From a virus, in the IMG/VR virus record IMGVR_UViG_3300024273_000508, positions 1-33,448 of that record: 33,448 nt of DNA; one strand, 5' to 3'. Each line of letters begins with the position of its first letter. The first letter of the stretch is position 1. A model generated the notes under the pieces. It had not been told where the DNA came from, ran no database searches, and worked only from the letters and a program-made list of their open reading frames with translations. Position numbers and translations under genes: made by a program. Below are positions 21,232 to 30,171 of this stretch, piece after piece.

Positions 21232-21575
21232 ACCATATTAACCTTTTCTATGCTGTCTTAATTGGCCTCGGAAGCACCTACGCCTTATGGATTTTCTATC
21301 TAGCCGTAATGAATTTAAAACGTGCCAAGGACGCAGGGCAGCTAACCACAACTGCGAAGGCTCTAGGCTATCCTGTCCTCATTGTTGGTTACTTATTGGA
21401 CTGCTTTGTTAACTTCACAGTGATGACGGTGCTTCTGCTCGAGATTCCACAAGAAACTACGGTGACTTCACGCCTCAGTCGTCACTTGAATGAAGGCGGA
21501 GGATGGAGGAAAGCAATTGCTGCTTGGGCGGCTCCTCTTCTCAATCCGTTCGATCCCAGCGGGGCCCATCTATAA
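21228..21575 (+). CDS. conserved two-helix membrane protein
   Basis: A 115-residue protein with two membrane helices (about 6-28 and 46-72) separated by NLKRAKDAGQLT, and a C-terminal piece LLNPFDPSGAHL. I recall this family from phages of proteobacteria, where it has no proven role. The ATG overlaps the HNH stop (ATGA). A holin-like or membrane-adaptor role could be considered, but the lysis genes lie at 29-30 kb. Confidence 0.72.
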   Translation: MNHINLFYAVLIGLGSTYALWIFYLAVMNLKRAKDAGQLTTTAKALGYPVLIVGYLLDCFVNFTVMTVLLLEIPQETTVTSRLSRHLNEGGGWRKAIAAWAAPLLNPFDPSGAHL

Positions 21576-21808
21576 TGGAAGACCAAACAATCATTAACGC
21601 TGTCCTCGGAAGCATTGCTTCTGTGACGGGCTGGTTTGCTAGAGAGCTTTGGTCTGCTGTGCAAACTCTGAAGGATGACCTCTATAAGATCAGGGAAGAC
21701 TTGGCTAAGAACTACATTCCAAAGGATGAGTTTGCAGCCTTCAAAGGAGAACTATTCACTCTGCTTCATCGAATAGAAGATAAAATAGAAAAGAAGGAAG
21801 ATAAATAA
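21575..21808 (+). CDS. small amphipathic/coiled-coil protein
   Basis: A 77-residue protein with a moderately hydrophobic N-terminus (INAVLGSIASVTGWFARELW) and a charged helix (TLKDDLYKIREDL, then FTLLHRIEDKIEKKEDK). The KNYIPKDEF piece is familiar from podovirus hypotheticals. I start at the ATG overlapping the preceding TAA (TAATG); the frame is open further upstream inside the previous gene. Membrane-associated and oligomeric by appearance; function unknown. Confidence 0.7.
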   Translation: MEDQTIINAVLGSIASVTGWFARELWSAVQTLKDDLYKIREDLAKNYIPKDEFAAFKGELFTLLHRIEDKIEKKEDK

Positions 21809-22467
21809 TGGCCCTCCCCTCATACCTCTCACTTGTTAACGACGTGCTTATTCGCCTGCGAGAGCCAGAGGTGACAACCGTTAATGAGAATGTGTTGTCT
21901 AAGCTTGTAGGTAAGTTTATTAGCGATTCTAAACGAACTGTAGAGGATTCCTATAACTGGAATGCTTTGTGTACAACCCTCACAGCAACTACAACAGCAG
22001 GTGTTTTCAATTATGCTTTGGTAGGCACCGATAGCCGCTTTAAAGTTATTGAGGTTTTTAACGCCACAGATCGCTATTTCCTACAACCGAAGTCAAGCAG
22101 GCAGATGACGGAGAACTTCATTAGCTCTCCAACGGCTCAGCTTGGCGCCCCCACCTATTACAACTTCAACGGGGTGGACAATAACGGAGACACGCAGGTA
22201 GATTTGTTCCCTGTTCCTCAGCAAGCCTACACCATCTTCTTTAACCTCTATGTTCCTCAAACAGAGCTTCGCCTAGACGGAGACACAATGTTGGTTCCTA
22301 AAGAGCCTGTAGTGCTTCTCGCGCTGGCGCGCTCGCTGGTTGAGCGAGGAGAGGATGGAGGTTTGACAAACTCAGAAGCCTACGCTATGTATAAGGCATG
22401 TCTTTCTGACTACATTTCAATTGAGTCCTCTCGCTATGTTGAAGAGGAATGCTGGGTAGGGACCTAA
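21808..22467 (+). CDS. tail adaptor (tail tubular protein A-like)
   Basis: A 219-residue protein with the N-terminus SYLSLVNDVLIRLREPEV and SDSKRTVEDSYNWNAL, then LGAPTYYNF and VDLFPVPQQAYTIFFNLY, and a helical C-terminus. This order is that of the podovirus adaptor/head-completion family that sits under the portal (T7 gp11 type). The neighbouring nozzle-like gene overlaps it by one base (TAATG). It should form the ring that joins portal and tail tube. Confidence 0.82.
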   Translation: MALPSYLSLVNDVLIRLREPEVTTVNENVLSKLVGKFISDSKRTVEDSYNWNALCTTLTATTTAGVFNYALVGTDSRFKVIEVFNATDRYFLQPKSSRQMTENFISSPTAQLGAPTYYNFNGVDNNGDTQVDLFPVPQQAYTIFFNLYVPQTELRLDGDTMLVPKEPVVLLALARSLVERGEDGGLTNSEAYAMYKACLSDYISIESSRYVEEECWVGT

Positions 22468-24008
22468 TGGCACAACCAATTCAAACCTTTAGTATTTCGG
22501 CTCCGGGCTTCTACGGCCTGAACACGCAAGACTCTTCCCTTGACCTTGCGCAGGGCTATGCCTTGGTAGCTAACAATGCTGTCATTGACCAGTATGGCCG
22601 CATTGGTGCTCGGCAGGGCTGGGTTAAAGCAAGCGCTACATCTACGGCTTTAAACACCTCTGATGTTAAAGCCATTGCTCAGCTTGTAACCACTGACGGC
22701 TCTGAGTGGACAGTGTGTACAGGAAATAACAAACTGTTTAAGCTTGTAAGCGGTGTGCTGACAGAGCTAACATACGGAGGCGGAGGCACTGCTCCTACGA
22801 TTACAGACAGTAACTGGCAGCTTGTAACCCTCAACCAGTGTGTGTATTTCTTCCAAGAAGGACATTCTCCTCTAGTGTTTGCTCCGGGTGTGTCTACGAC
22901 AACCTACAGACGCATCTCTGAGCAGGCAGGCTCTGTAGGCACTGTCCCTAGTGCTGATGTAGCTTTGAGTGCCTATGGGAGATTGTGGGCTGCTTCGTCC
23001 ACAACGAATAAGAATGTGGTTTCTTTCTCCGACATCCTTGCTGGGCAGGTATGGAGTACTGGAACGGCTGGTTCCTTGGATGTGTCTACGGTGTGGCCTA
23101 ATGGCTCAGACACCATCACAGGGCTTGGCGCACATAACGGCTTCTTGTTCATCTTTGGCAGGTCTTCTATTCTTGTCTATTCAGGAGCTATTTCTCCTGC
23201 TGCTATGGCCTTAGCTGACACCATCACAGGTATTGGCTGCATTGCACGAGACACCATTCAGAATACAGGTAGTGACATCATCTTCTTGTCTGATACAGGG
23301 GTGAGAAGTATTCTCCGAACCGTACAAGAGAAGAGTGCTCCTTTTAGAGATTTGAGTAAGAATGTACGTAACGATCTTATGAGGGCTGTGCAGGGCGAAA
23401 CGGCTAAAACAATCAAGAGTATTTACAATCCCTTTGAAAGCTTCTACCTACTAACCTTTCCAGTGCTCCAGCAGGTTTATTGCTTTGATATGAAGCAGGC
23501 TCTTCCTGATGGGGCTGCCCGTGTCACTACATGGGACTCAATACAACCGCTGTCCTTTTGCTACTTGCGTAATAAAACAATGCTTATTGGTAAACCGGGA
23601 TATATCGGAGCTTATACAGGTAATCTAGACTACACAAGTAGTTACCGCTTCCAGTATTTCACCAACCATACCGACTTGGGGGCACCTTCTGTAACTTCGG
23701 TTCTTAAGCGATTGCAAGTTGTCGTTATTGGAGGAACAAGCCAGCAAGTTATTATGAAGTGGGGCTACGACTTCTCAGGTAATTATCTTTCTCAATCTGC
23801 TGCAATTCCTGCTCAAGGGGTTGACTATTACGGAGTTGCGGAGTATAATGTAGGTGTATATAGTCCGGGAACTTCCCTACAAACACTAACTGCCTACCCT
23901 ACTGGAGCAGGTAAAATCATTCAAACAGGCTATGAGTCAGAGATTAAGGGTGCTCCTTTGAGCATACAAAAAATAGAAATCATGGCAAAGAACGGGAAAC
24001 TTCAATAA
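22467..24008 (+). CDS. tail nozzle-like structural protein (tail tubular B-like)
   Basis: A 513-residue virion protein. The N-terminus ISAPGFYGLNTQDSSLDL and VIDQYGRIGARQGW are hallmarks of a structural family found after the adaptor in many podoviruses. The rest is beta-rich with repeated Trp and Gly turns, consistent with a beta-propeller-like tail nozzle. I start at the ATG at 22467, which overlaps the adaptor stop, not at an earlier ATG inside it. Equivalence to T7 gp12 is by position and fold, not sequence. Confidence 0.8.
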   Translation: MAQPIQTFSISAPGFYGLNTQDSSLDLAQGYALVANNAVIDQYGRIGARQGWVKASATSTALNTSDVKAIAQLVTTDGSEWTVCTGNNKLFKLVSGVLTELTYGGGGTAPTITDSNWQLVTLNQCVYFFQEGHSPLVFAPGVSTTTYRRISEQAGSVGTVPSADVALSAYGRLWAASSTTNKNVVSFSDILAGQVWSTGTAGSLDVSTVWPNGSDTITGLGAHNGFLFIFGRSSILVYSGAISPAAMALADTITGIGCIARDTIQNTGSDIIFLSDTGVRSILRTVQEKSAPFRDLSKNVRNDLMRAVQGETAKTIKSIYNPFESFYLLTFPVLQQVYCFDMKQALPDGAARVTTWDSIQPLSFCYLRNKTMLIGKPGYIGAYTGNLDYTSSYRFQYFTNHTDLGAPSVTSVLKRLQVVVIGGTSQQVIMKWGYDFSGNYLSQSAAIPAQGVDYYGVAEYNVGVYSPGTSLQTLTAYPTGAGKIIQTGYESEIKGAPLSIQKIEIMAKNGKLQ

Positions 24009-24045
24009 TGTTTCTCTTAAATAAAACACAGATTGGGGTATTAAA

Positions 24046-24780
24046 TTGACAGAATACGTAAAGGCCACTTCGTTTGCCTCCAAAGACACACTAGCACAAG
24101 GGAACCCTTTGAAGATTGTCAAAGGAACCGAGATTGATACGGAGTTTAATAACATTGCAGTTGCTGTTGCTACGAAGGCAGACCTGCTGAGCCCTGTGTT
24201 CACAGGAACCCCCACAGCAGCAACAGCAGCCACGGGGACAAGCTCTACGCAGCTGGCAACCACGGCCTTTGCTACAGCAGCTATCAGCCCCTTCACAGGT
24301 AGTATGCTTATGTGGCCTACAGCAACTCCCCCTTCTGGCTTCCTCCTCTGTAATGGTCAGTTGGTTAGTCGGGCTTCTTATTCAGCTTTGTTTGCCATTG
24401 TAGGGGTGTTGTTTGGTGCTGGGGATGGCTCTACAACCTTCACGCTTCCTGACTACCGTGACCGGATGCCTGTTGGTGCGGGTACAACCTACTCAGCTAA
24501 TAGCTTAGGCGGGTCTAAAGACGCCATTGTTGTTAGCCACACACACACAGCAACTGTAACTGATCCTTCCCACGTACATGGATCAGCAGCGGGTAGCGGT
24601 TTCTTATCAAACGGTGGCGGTGAAGTACTTGGTGGTGGTGGCGATGTTACTTTTAGTCGTCCTTCTACTACAGCAGCAGCCTTTACGGGTATCTCAGTAA
24701 CCAACGCATCCGCAGGCTCCAGTGGCACAAACGCCAACCTGCCTCCCTATCTTGGTATTTTCTTTATTATTAAGACCTAA
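24046..24780 (+). CDS. tail collar domain protein / short tail fibre
   Basis: A 244-residue protein. After an N-terminal virion-binding part (NPLKIVKGTEIDTEFNNI) it has a Thr/Ala shaft, then a phage tail collar domain: PPSGFLLCNGQ, ALFAIVGVLFGAGDGSTTFTLPDYRDR and PVGAG, followed by a Gly/His-rich loop with HTHTATV and a C-terminal LPPYLGIFFIIKT. This order is canonical. The start is a TTG at 24046; there is no better ATG, and the N-terminal sequence begins naturally there. It may be a second host-binding fibre or hub protein. Confidence 0.85.
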   Translation: MTEYVKATSFASKDTLAQGNPLKIVKGTEIDTEFNNIAVAVATKADLLSPVFTGTPTAATAATGTSSTQLATTAFATAAISPFTGSMLMWPTATPPSGFLLCNGQLVSRASYSALFAIVGVLFGAGDGSTTFTLPDYRDRMPVGAGTTYSANSLGGSKDAIVVSHTHTATVTDPSHVHGSAAGSGFLSNGGGEVLGGGGDVTFSRPSTTAAAFTGISVTNASAGSSGTNANLPPYLGIFFIIKT

Positions 24781-25076
24781 TGAAAACACCAGTTATTGTC
24801 TCTACTAATTACATCGTGTACTTGGAAGAACATGCTGGTGCTTCTTTCATCCATTGTGATTGCTTTGGGTGGACTAAAGCAATTAAGAAAGCTTTAACAG
24901 GGGATTTTGATAAGCTTTTACAAATACACAGAAAGCCTATCTTTGCTGTGCATGAGTTAGAAGACACTAAACACTTGAAGTTTATAGAAATGATGGGCTT
25001 TGTGTTTTACAAAGACTTTGCAGGAACAGATACTAAAATGCGACAACTTTACGCAAGGAACTATAATGGGAATTGA
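24780..25076 (+). CDS. small virion-cluster protein, acetyltransferase-like?
   Basis: A 98-residue protein with FIHCDCFGW, KPIFAVHELED and FIEMMGFVFYKDFAGTD. The KHLKFIEMMGF block recalls the end of GNAT-type acetyltransferases and of small proteins (T7 gp13 type) found before internal virion genes in podoviruses. The ATG overlaps the collar stop (TAATG). The catalytic core of a GNAT enzyme is not clearly present, so a structural or scaffolding role is equally likely. Confidence 0.55.
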   Translation: MKTPVIVSTNYIVYLEEHAGASFIHCDCFGWTKAIKKALTGDFDKLLQIHRKPIFAVHELEDTKHLKFIEMMGFVFYKDFAGTDTKMRQLYARNYNGN

Positions 25077-26136
25077 AGCAACACTTATCGGTGGAGGGGC
25101 CTCCCTCTTAGGCGGTGTCATGAGTGGAAATGCTGCAAAGAGCGCAGCAAGCACACAAGCAAACGCACAGCTAGAGAGCGCACGTATTGCTGCGGAGGCT
25201 CAACGCTTCCGACCAGTGGGGGTTACATCAGCCTTTGGTTCTAGCCAGTTTGGCACAGACGCTCAAGGCAATGTGAACTCCGCAGGCTACACCCTCTCTC
25301 CGGAGCTTGCGGCGCAGCGGGACGCTTTCATGGCTCAGATGGGCGGCTCTGGCATGGACTGGGCCAACCAAGCAGGACAGGCAGGACAAGGCTTGTTCAA
25401 CCTCGGGCAGGGCTATCTGGCTCAAAGCCCTGAAGCAGCTGCTCAGCAGTGGCTCACCTCTCAGCAGGCAGCCTTGGCTCCGGGACAGGAACAACAGCTA
25501 GCGGGTATTCGTAACCAGCAGCAGCAACAAGGGCGCTCTGGTCTCGCTGTAGGCGCTACAGACGCTGGTGGCATGGGAGCCTCTAACCCAGAGCTTCAAG
25601 CCTATTACAACAGCATTGCTCAGACTAATCTAGGCTTGCAAGGGCAGGCTCAGGAGCAGGGACGAGCACAAACACAGTTTGGTCAAGGCCTTATGGGCAG
25701 TGGTATTGATCTTACTAGCCAAGGCTACAACCCGTATAAGACACAGTTTGGTTTGGCTCAGGGCTTGGAAGCTGCTGGTCAGGGCTCTCTAGACCTTGGG
25801 TTGAACATTGGTGGGCGAAGCACGCAAAGTAATCAAGACATTGGAAAGACGCTCTTCTCGGGTGGTATGAACGCAGCTAACACACAAGCACGAGCAAATG
25901 CCTATAGTCCTTGGGGAGATGCTTTCACATCTGCGGGTAGTAATCAACAGCTCCAAGATGCTTTTAGTAAAATGTTTGGGTCTTCCTCAACAGACATGGC
26001 AGGCTTCCAGCAGCCCTACACGGCACCTACATACCAAGCATCAAATCCTTCTACCGCTTTGGGTACGGGGACATGGAGCCCTTCCTCGTCCTCTGGTTCA
26101 TTGGGATCGGGAACATACAGCCCCTACGGCTATTAA
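25066..26136 (+). CDS. internal virion / DNA ejection protein
   Basis: A 356-residue protein rich in Ala, Gln, Gly and Ser. The N-terminus has a hydrophobic Gly-rich stretch (EATLIGGGASLLGGVMSG), then Ala/Gln helices, a Gln run (QQQQQ) and a low-complexity Ser/Gly/Tyr tail. This composition and place after the collar gene fit ejection proteins that leave the capsid and form a channel across the envelope. AAGGA lies 6 bases before the ATG; a longer frame starts inside the previous gene and is less likely. Confidence 0.68.
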   Translation: MGIEATLIGGGASLLGGVMSGNAAKSAASTQANAQLESARIAAEAQRFRPVGVTSAFGSSQFGTDAQGNVNSAGYTLSPELAAQRDAFMAQMGGSGMDWANQAGQAGQGLFNLGQGYLAQSPEAAAQQWLTSQQAALAPGQEQQLAGIRNQQQQQGRSGLAVGATDAGGMGASNPELQAYYNSIAQTNLGLQGQAQEQGRAQTQFGQGLMGSGIDLTSQGYNPYKTQFGLAQGLEAAGQGSLDLGLNIGGRSTQSNQDIGKTLFSGGMNAANTQARANAYSPWGDAFTSAGSNQQLQDAFSKMFGSSSTDMAGFQQPYTAPTYQASNPSTALGTGTWSPSSSSGSLGSGTYSPYGY

Positions 26137-26145
26137 GGACTAATT

Positions 26146-27462
26146 ATGGCAACACAACAAAGCCTCTTCGGAGCAACTCCGGAGAGCATTCAACAAGCAC
26201 GAGCAGCGGCTCTTAATACAGAGGCTGCGCAGTATGCTCAGATGGATCCCTTCCAACGGGCCTCCTTCGGTATTTACAAAGGAGCTAACCAACTAGCAGG
26301 TGCTGTAGGCGGTATGCTTGGTGGACAAGACCCTCAGATGCTTCAAATGCAGAAGCGTCAGCAATTGCTTCAAGGAGTGGATACAACAAACCCTCAATCG
26401 CTTATGGAAGCTGCTCAGCGGGCTTCTCAAGGAGGAGACTACCAAGCTGCTCAGGAGCTGGCGACACGTGCTCAAGCAATGGTTAAAGCAGGCTTAGAAG
26501 GCCAGAAAACAGCGGCTGATACAGCGGCCTCCGTAGCAACCACAGCAGGTAAACAGTTTGATATGTCTCCTGTAGGTAGAGGCGAGGGCTTGGCTAAGAC
26601 GGGTAAGTTCACCTCTGAGAGCATTGCTAAGTATGTTGCAGGTGAGGGTAATCTGGTTCCTATTGACAACCTAACTAAGCCTACAGCAGACTTTGCTGCT
26701 AAGGCAGTTGAGCTTGGTTTTGGTCAGAAGGCACAATATGGCAGCTATTCTCCCCCAGAAGTGGCGGCAATTAACTCAGCTTTGCTTAGAGAAGAGATGG
26801 GTAAGAAAACAGCTGGTGCTCCTAAGACAGCGATCAGCTTGGGCGGTAATAAGTATGCTGAGAATGTTGGCGGTAAGATGGGTGAGGCAGACGTAGCTAA
26901 CTTCCAATTTGCTCAAACCATTCCCGCTGCTTTGTCTAAAGTTGATGAAACACTTAATATTCTTAAGAACTCCGACATCAATACAGGCATCGGTGCTGAG
27001 ATGTTTACAACTCTTGACCGCGCCCGTACTAAGTTTGCAGCCGATAAGAAAGCCGGTATTCGTGTATCTAATACAGAATATCTGAACTCCCTGCTAGGCT
27101 CTGAAGTGTTCCCTCTTATTCAGTCGTTGGGTATTGGTGCTCGCGGGATGGACACCCCTGCTGAGCGTGAGTTCTTGCGTGAGGTTATGACAGGAACTAT
27201 TAATCTTGATAAGAAAACTCTTGTTCGGATGGCGGAGCTTCGTAAGAAAGCGATGATTGGGACGGCTGAGCAGTATAACAAGAATGTAGACAGCGGTGAA
27301 CTTGATAACTTCTTTGCTGCTTCTGGTCGAAACAAGAGTAAGATTAATATTACAAGCAAGCCTGCCGGTCTTTCAGCAACTGACCAACAAGCCCTCTCTT
27401 GGGCTAATGCGAATGCTAACGACCCGAGGGCTACGGCAATTAAACAGAGATTGGGACAATAA
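26146..27462 (+). CDS. internal virion / DNA ejection protein
   Basis: A 438-residue protein, Ala/Gln-rich at the N-terminus (TPESIQQARAAAL, PFQRASFGIYKGANQLAG), with a helix-rich centre and a C-terminal domain containing MDTPAEREFLREVMTG and KKTLVRMAELRKKAM. The latter resembles a module I know from phage internal proteins of unknown enzymatic role. It belongs to a set of three ejection-type proteins between the tail genes and lysozyme. AAGGA precedes the ATG. Confidence 0.68.
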   Translation: MATQQSLFGATPESIQQARAAALNTEAAQYAQMDPFQRASFGIYKGANQLAGAVGGMLGGQDPQMLQMQKRQQLLQGVDTTNPQSLMEAAQRASQGGDYQAAQELATRAQAMVKAGLEGQKTAADTAASVATTAGKQFDMSPVGRGEGLAKTGKFTSESIAKYVAGEGNLVPIDNLTKPTADFAAKAVELGFGQKAQYGSYSPPEVAAINSALLREEMGKKTAGAPKTAISLGGNKYAENVGGKMGEADVANFQFAQTIPAALSKVDETLNILKNSDINTGIGAEMFTTLDRARTKFAADKKAGIRVSNTEYLNSLLGSEVFPLIQSLGIGARGMDTPAEREFLREVMTGTINLDKKTLVRMAELRKKAMIGTAEQYNKNVDSGELDNFFAASGRNKSKINITSKPAGLSATDQQALSWANANANDPRATAIKQRLGQ

Positions 27463-29045
27463 TGGCTACATTTGATCCAGATGCTTATTTAGCACAAGGA
27501 GCTTTTAATCCGGACGCCTACTTAGGGGAAACCCCCGCTCCGCAGGAAAAAGCACCGAATGCCTTCCTTATGGGTTTGAAAGACCCCATAAGCGGTGGCG
27601 CTCAGCTTCTCCCACGAGGGCTAGAACAAATAACCTCCCTTGGTGGGCTTGTCCCAAACATGATGAGTAAATACTTTGGTGGGGAGGCAGCTCGGGTAGA
27701 TGCTATGGTTAAACAAGAGCAAGAAGCCTACGCCGCTCAGAGAAAAGCAGCAGGAGGAGAGGGTTTTGATGTTGGTCGGTTAGCTGGTAATATTTTAAAT
27801 CCGGCCAATGTTATCGGAGGCGCCCGGGCTGCTCCATATGTTGCAGGCGCTATTCAAGGAACCTTACAGCCTGTAACCGGAGAAGACTTTGCACAAGAGA
27901 AAGCAACTCAAGTTGCCGTAGGTGCTGTTGGTGGTCGGGTTGGAGAAGTAGTTACTAAAGGCATTGGTCGGGCTTTGTCCCCCCTACAAAGTAAGGCTGA
28001 GGCCACAATGCGTGAACTAGGGATTGTTCCCACTCCGGGTCAGTCCCTTGGTGGCACCTTTAAGAAAATGGAGGACTTTGCGCAGAATCTTCCTCTAGTA
28101 GGTGAGAGTATTCGGACAGCACGTGAGAAGGTTTTGTTCAACTTCAATAAAGGAGTTATTAATAAAGCACTTGCAAAGGTGGACGATAAATTACCATCAG
28201 ATGTTATTGGTCGCGATGCTGTAGCTTACGCCGCTGAGCAAGTATCTAATAAATACGATGACGTACTTAGTAAGATGGGCTTCAACCTAGATTTTAAAAC
28301 AACGTCAGGTATCTTGAATGCTTTAGATACGGCTCCTTTATCATCAGCTGCTCAAAGGGAGCAAGCCTCTACGATCTTGAATAACACAGTTCTTTCTCGG
28401 TTCTCTGGGCAGAATCTAACAGGTTCGGAATATAAAGCTATTGAGTCTGATCTTGCAAAGCAGGCAGCTTCTTACTCATCCAGCGCCACCGCCGCTGAGA
28501 GAGAAGTCGGCCAAGCTTTGAAGGGTGTATTAGATGTGTTTAAGAAAGAATTATACCAACAGAACCCTAAGTTCACATCGCAGCTTAGGCGTATTGATAG
28601 CGCCTATGGTGATCTGAAGGTGATGGAAAGAGCAGCCGCAAGTGGTGGGGCTATTAACGGTGTGTTTTCTCCCTCACAGTATAGTGCCGCTGTTCGTCAA
28701 TCAGACCTTTCTAGGGGTAAGGCACGCTTTGCCCGAGGAGAGGCAAGAAACCAAGACGTGTCAGAAGCAGCTATGCAAGTTATTGGCAAAGACGCTTCTT
28801 CCACTTTGGAGGGCAGACTAGCTATGGGGAGCCTCGGAGGAATTGCAGCTTTTTCTCAGCCACAGTTTGTCCTCCCCGCAGCAGCAGCAGCTATGGGGCT
28901 TTATAGTCCTGTTGGTATGAGAGCTTCAGATGCCCTGTTACGAAGCCGTTCACCACTCGTGTCTCAACTTGGTCAGCAAGCCGGAAGAGCTGCACCTATT
29001 ACAGGAAGTATCTTTAGCGGAGCAGCTCTCGAAGCAAATAGATAA
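27462..29045 (+). CDS. large internal virion / ejection protein
   Basis: A 527-residue protein whose N-terminus carries two copies of a short motif (FDPDAYLAQ and FNPDAYLGE), a repeat I recall from large phage internal proteins, where it may mark interaction with other virion parts. The centre has glycine-rich and helical segments (GALNPANVIGG-like region, KATQVAVGAVGGRVGE), and the C-terminus has hydrophobic stretches (AAAAAMGLYSPVGM). No transglycosylase motif is visible. It starts in a TAATG overlap with the preceding gene. It is shorter than T7 gp16, so any peptidoglycan activity must come from elsewhere. Confidence 0.68.
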   Translation: MATFDPDAYLAQGAFNPDAYLGETPAPQEKAPNAFLMGLKDPISGGAQLLPRGLEQITSLGGLVPNMMSKYFGGEAARVDAMVKQEQEAYAAQRKAAGGEGFDVGRLAGNILNPANVIGGARAAPYVAGAIQGTLQPVTGEDFAQEKATQVAVGAVGGRVGEVVTKGIGRALSPLQSKAEATMRELGIVPTPGQSLGGTFKKMEDFAQNLPLVGESIRTAREKVLFNFNKGVINKALAKVDDKLPSDVIGRDAVAYAAEQVSNKYDDVLSKMGFNLDFKTTSGILNALDTAPLSSAAQREQASTILNNTVLSRFSGQNLTGSEYKAIESDLAKQAASYSSSATAAEREVGQALKGVLDVFKKELYQQNPKFTSQLRRIDSAYGDLKVMERAAASGGAINGVFSPSQYSAAVRQSDLSRGKARFARGEARNQDVSEAAMQVIGKDASSTLEGRLAMGSLGGIAAFSQPQFVLPAAAAAMGLYSPVGMRASDALLRSRSPLVSQLGQQAGRAAPITGSIFSGAALEANR

Positions 29046-29054
29046 GGAACCATA

Positions 29055-29480
29055 ATGAAAGAACAACTACTAAAGCAGCTAAAGCGTGACGAAGGCTTGG
29101 TATCTTCTGCCTACCAAGACCACTTAGGCTATTGGACTATCGGGTATGGCAGATTGGTTGACAAACGGAAAGGAGGTGGTTTATCTCCCGAGGAAAGCGC
29201 GTTTCTTCTAAATAACGATGTGGACACCCGCATCAAGGCCTTAGAAGCAGCTTTCCCGTGGTTCAAAGGCATGGACGAGGCCCGTAAGGGGGTGTTGGTA
29301 AATATGTCCTTCCAGATGGGTGTGGATGGCTTGAAAGCCTTTAAGAACACCTTGGCCTCCGTAGCCAACGGGTTGTATGAGAAAGCAGCTTCTCAGATGC
29401 TGGATAGCCTATGGGCTACACAGACGCCTGAGAGGGCTAAGAGGCTGTCAGACCAAATGAAAACCGGAGAATGGCAATGA
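29055..29480 (+). CDS. T4-type lysozyme (endolysin, GH24)
   Basis: A 141-residue muramidase cutting peptidoglycan glycan strands. The catalytic triad of the family is present at the right spacing: E13 in RDEGL, D22, and T28 in YWTIGYG (E-x8-D-x5-T, as in T4 lysozyme). The second half has VNMSFQMG and the C-terminal RAKRLSDQMKTGEW. There is no signal peptide or SAR helix, so it needs the holin encoded next. The stop overlaps the holin start (ATGA). Confidence 0.94.
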   Translation: MKEQLLKQLKRDEGLVSSAYQDHLGYWTIGYGRLVDKRKGGGLSPEESAFLLNNDVDTRIKALEAAFPWFKGMDEARKGVLVNMSFQMGVDGLKAFKNTLASVANGLYEKAASQMLDSLWATQTPERAKRLSDQMKTGEWQ

Positions 29481-29890
29481 TCTTAGACAGTTTGTTAAGC
29501 ATTGGCGGTAAGCTGATTGATAAGCTGATTCCAGACCCTGTAGCGAAGGCTCAGGCTCAATTGGAACTGGTGCGGCTGGCTCAGGAGGGAGAACTCACTA
29601 AGATGGCTCAGGAGGCTTCCTTGTACAAGACAGAGCAGGAGAATACAAGCCAGCGGTGGTCTTCCGATATGGTTAGCGATAGCTGGATGGCTAAGAACAT
29701 CCGTCCTGCTACGCTTGCCTATATCCTTACAGCCTACTTAGGGCTTGCAATTATGGATGGGAACGGCTTTCATGTGGCCGAGTCCTACGTAACTTTGTTG
29801 GGTCAGTGGGGTATGTTGGTTATGTCTGCCTACTTCGGTGGGCGCACATTGGAGAAGATTATGGAACTACGTAACAAGAAGGACAAATGA
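29477..29890 (+). CDS. holin, 3TM GTA-type
   Basis: A 137-residue protein with an amphipathic N-terminal region, DSWMAKNIRPATLAYILTAYLGLAI and, later, LLGQWGMLVMSAYFGGRTLEKI. The layout (a long charged N-terminal part, then membrane segments in the C-terminal half, separated by a polar loop) fits the 3TM phage holin family. I choose the ATG at 29477, in an ATGA overlap with lysozyme and with GGAG 7 bases upstream, over the ATG two codons earlier. It should open the inner membrane for the lysozyme. Confidence 0.82.
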   Translation: MILDSLLSIGGKLIDKLIPDPVAKAQAQLELVRLAQEGELTKMAQEASLYKTEQENTSQRWSSDMVSDSWMAKNIRPATLAYILTAYLGLAIMDGNGFHVAESYVTLLGQWGMLVMSAYFGGRTLEKIMELRNKKDK

Positions 29891-29970
29891 TGAAACCCGC
29901 AAAGAAACCTGCTCCGATGCCCATGCGAGGTAGTCGAACTGCAAAGCACAAAGCAGCTAAGAAGAAATAA
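29890..29970 (+). CDS. 26-residue basic peptide after holin
   Basis: A short frame encoding a Lys/Pro/Arg-rich peptide ending AKHKAAKKK, between the holin stop and the terminator. AAGGA lies 6 bases before this ATG, which overlaps the holin TGA; another ATG lies one codon upstream. No family recognised. A cationic peptide in this place could act in lysis or bind DNA, but neither is shown. Confidence 0.5.
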   Translation: MKPAKKPAPMPMRGSRTAKHKAAKKK

Positions 29971-29971
29971 G

Positions 29972-30007
29972 AAAAGCCCACACTAGAGCAATCCTGTGTG
30001 GGCTTTT
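29972..30007. terminator. bidirectional terminator between convergent blocks
   Basis: A perfect 12-bp stem (AAAAGCCCACAC with GTGTGGGCTTTT) and a 12-base loop, with six T on the right and A on the left, so it works for rightward and leftward transcripts. It ends the structural block and the leftward nucleotide-metabolism block. Confidence 0.93.
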
Positions 30008-30012
30008 TTGGT

Positions 30013-30171
30013 TTAGAAGATTAGATAAATAACAACAATACCAAGGTAGATGTTGATGGAGGTGTTCTGAGCCTTATCGAAGGTCATTACCTCTCCTTCA
30101 TCCATCATACTTACTAGGTCTGTGTCAATACCAAAGACAAGACCTGCTTTCCATTCCCAATCAACTAGCAT
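30013..30171 (-). CDS. 52-residue C-tail membrane peptide
   Basis: A small frame with a soluble N-terminus (MLVDWEWKAGL, acidic MMDEGEVM) and a C-terminal membrane helix (INIYLGIVVIYLIF). The ATG overlaps the end of the upstream small gene by 11 bases, and GGAGG lies about 8 bases upstream. Not recognised. Last gene before the terminator. Confidence 0.55.
   Translation of the reverse strand: MLVDWEWKAGLVFGIDTDLVSMMDEGEVMTFDKAQNTSINIYLGIVVIYLIF

Noticed and set aside
24046-24051. TTGACA as a -35 box
   Set aside because: It is the TTG start of the collar gene, and no -10-like hexamer lies 16-18 bases downstream.
25062-25067. Perfect TATAAT
   Set aside because: It overlaps the start codon of the ejection protein gene, and the upstream hexamer is poor, so a transcript would begin inside the gene.
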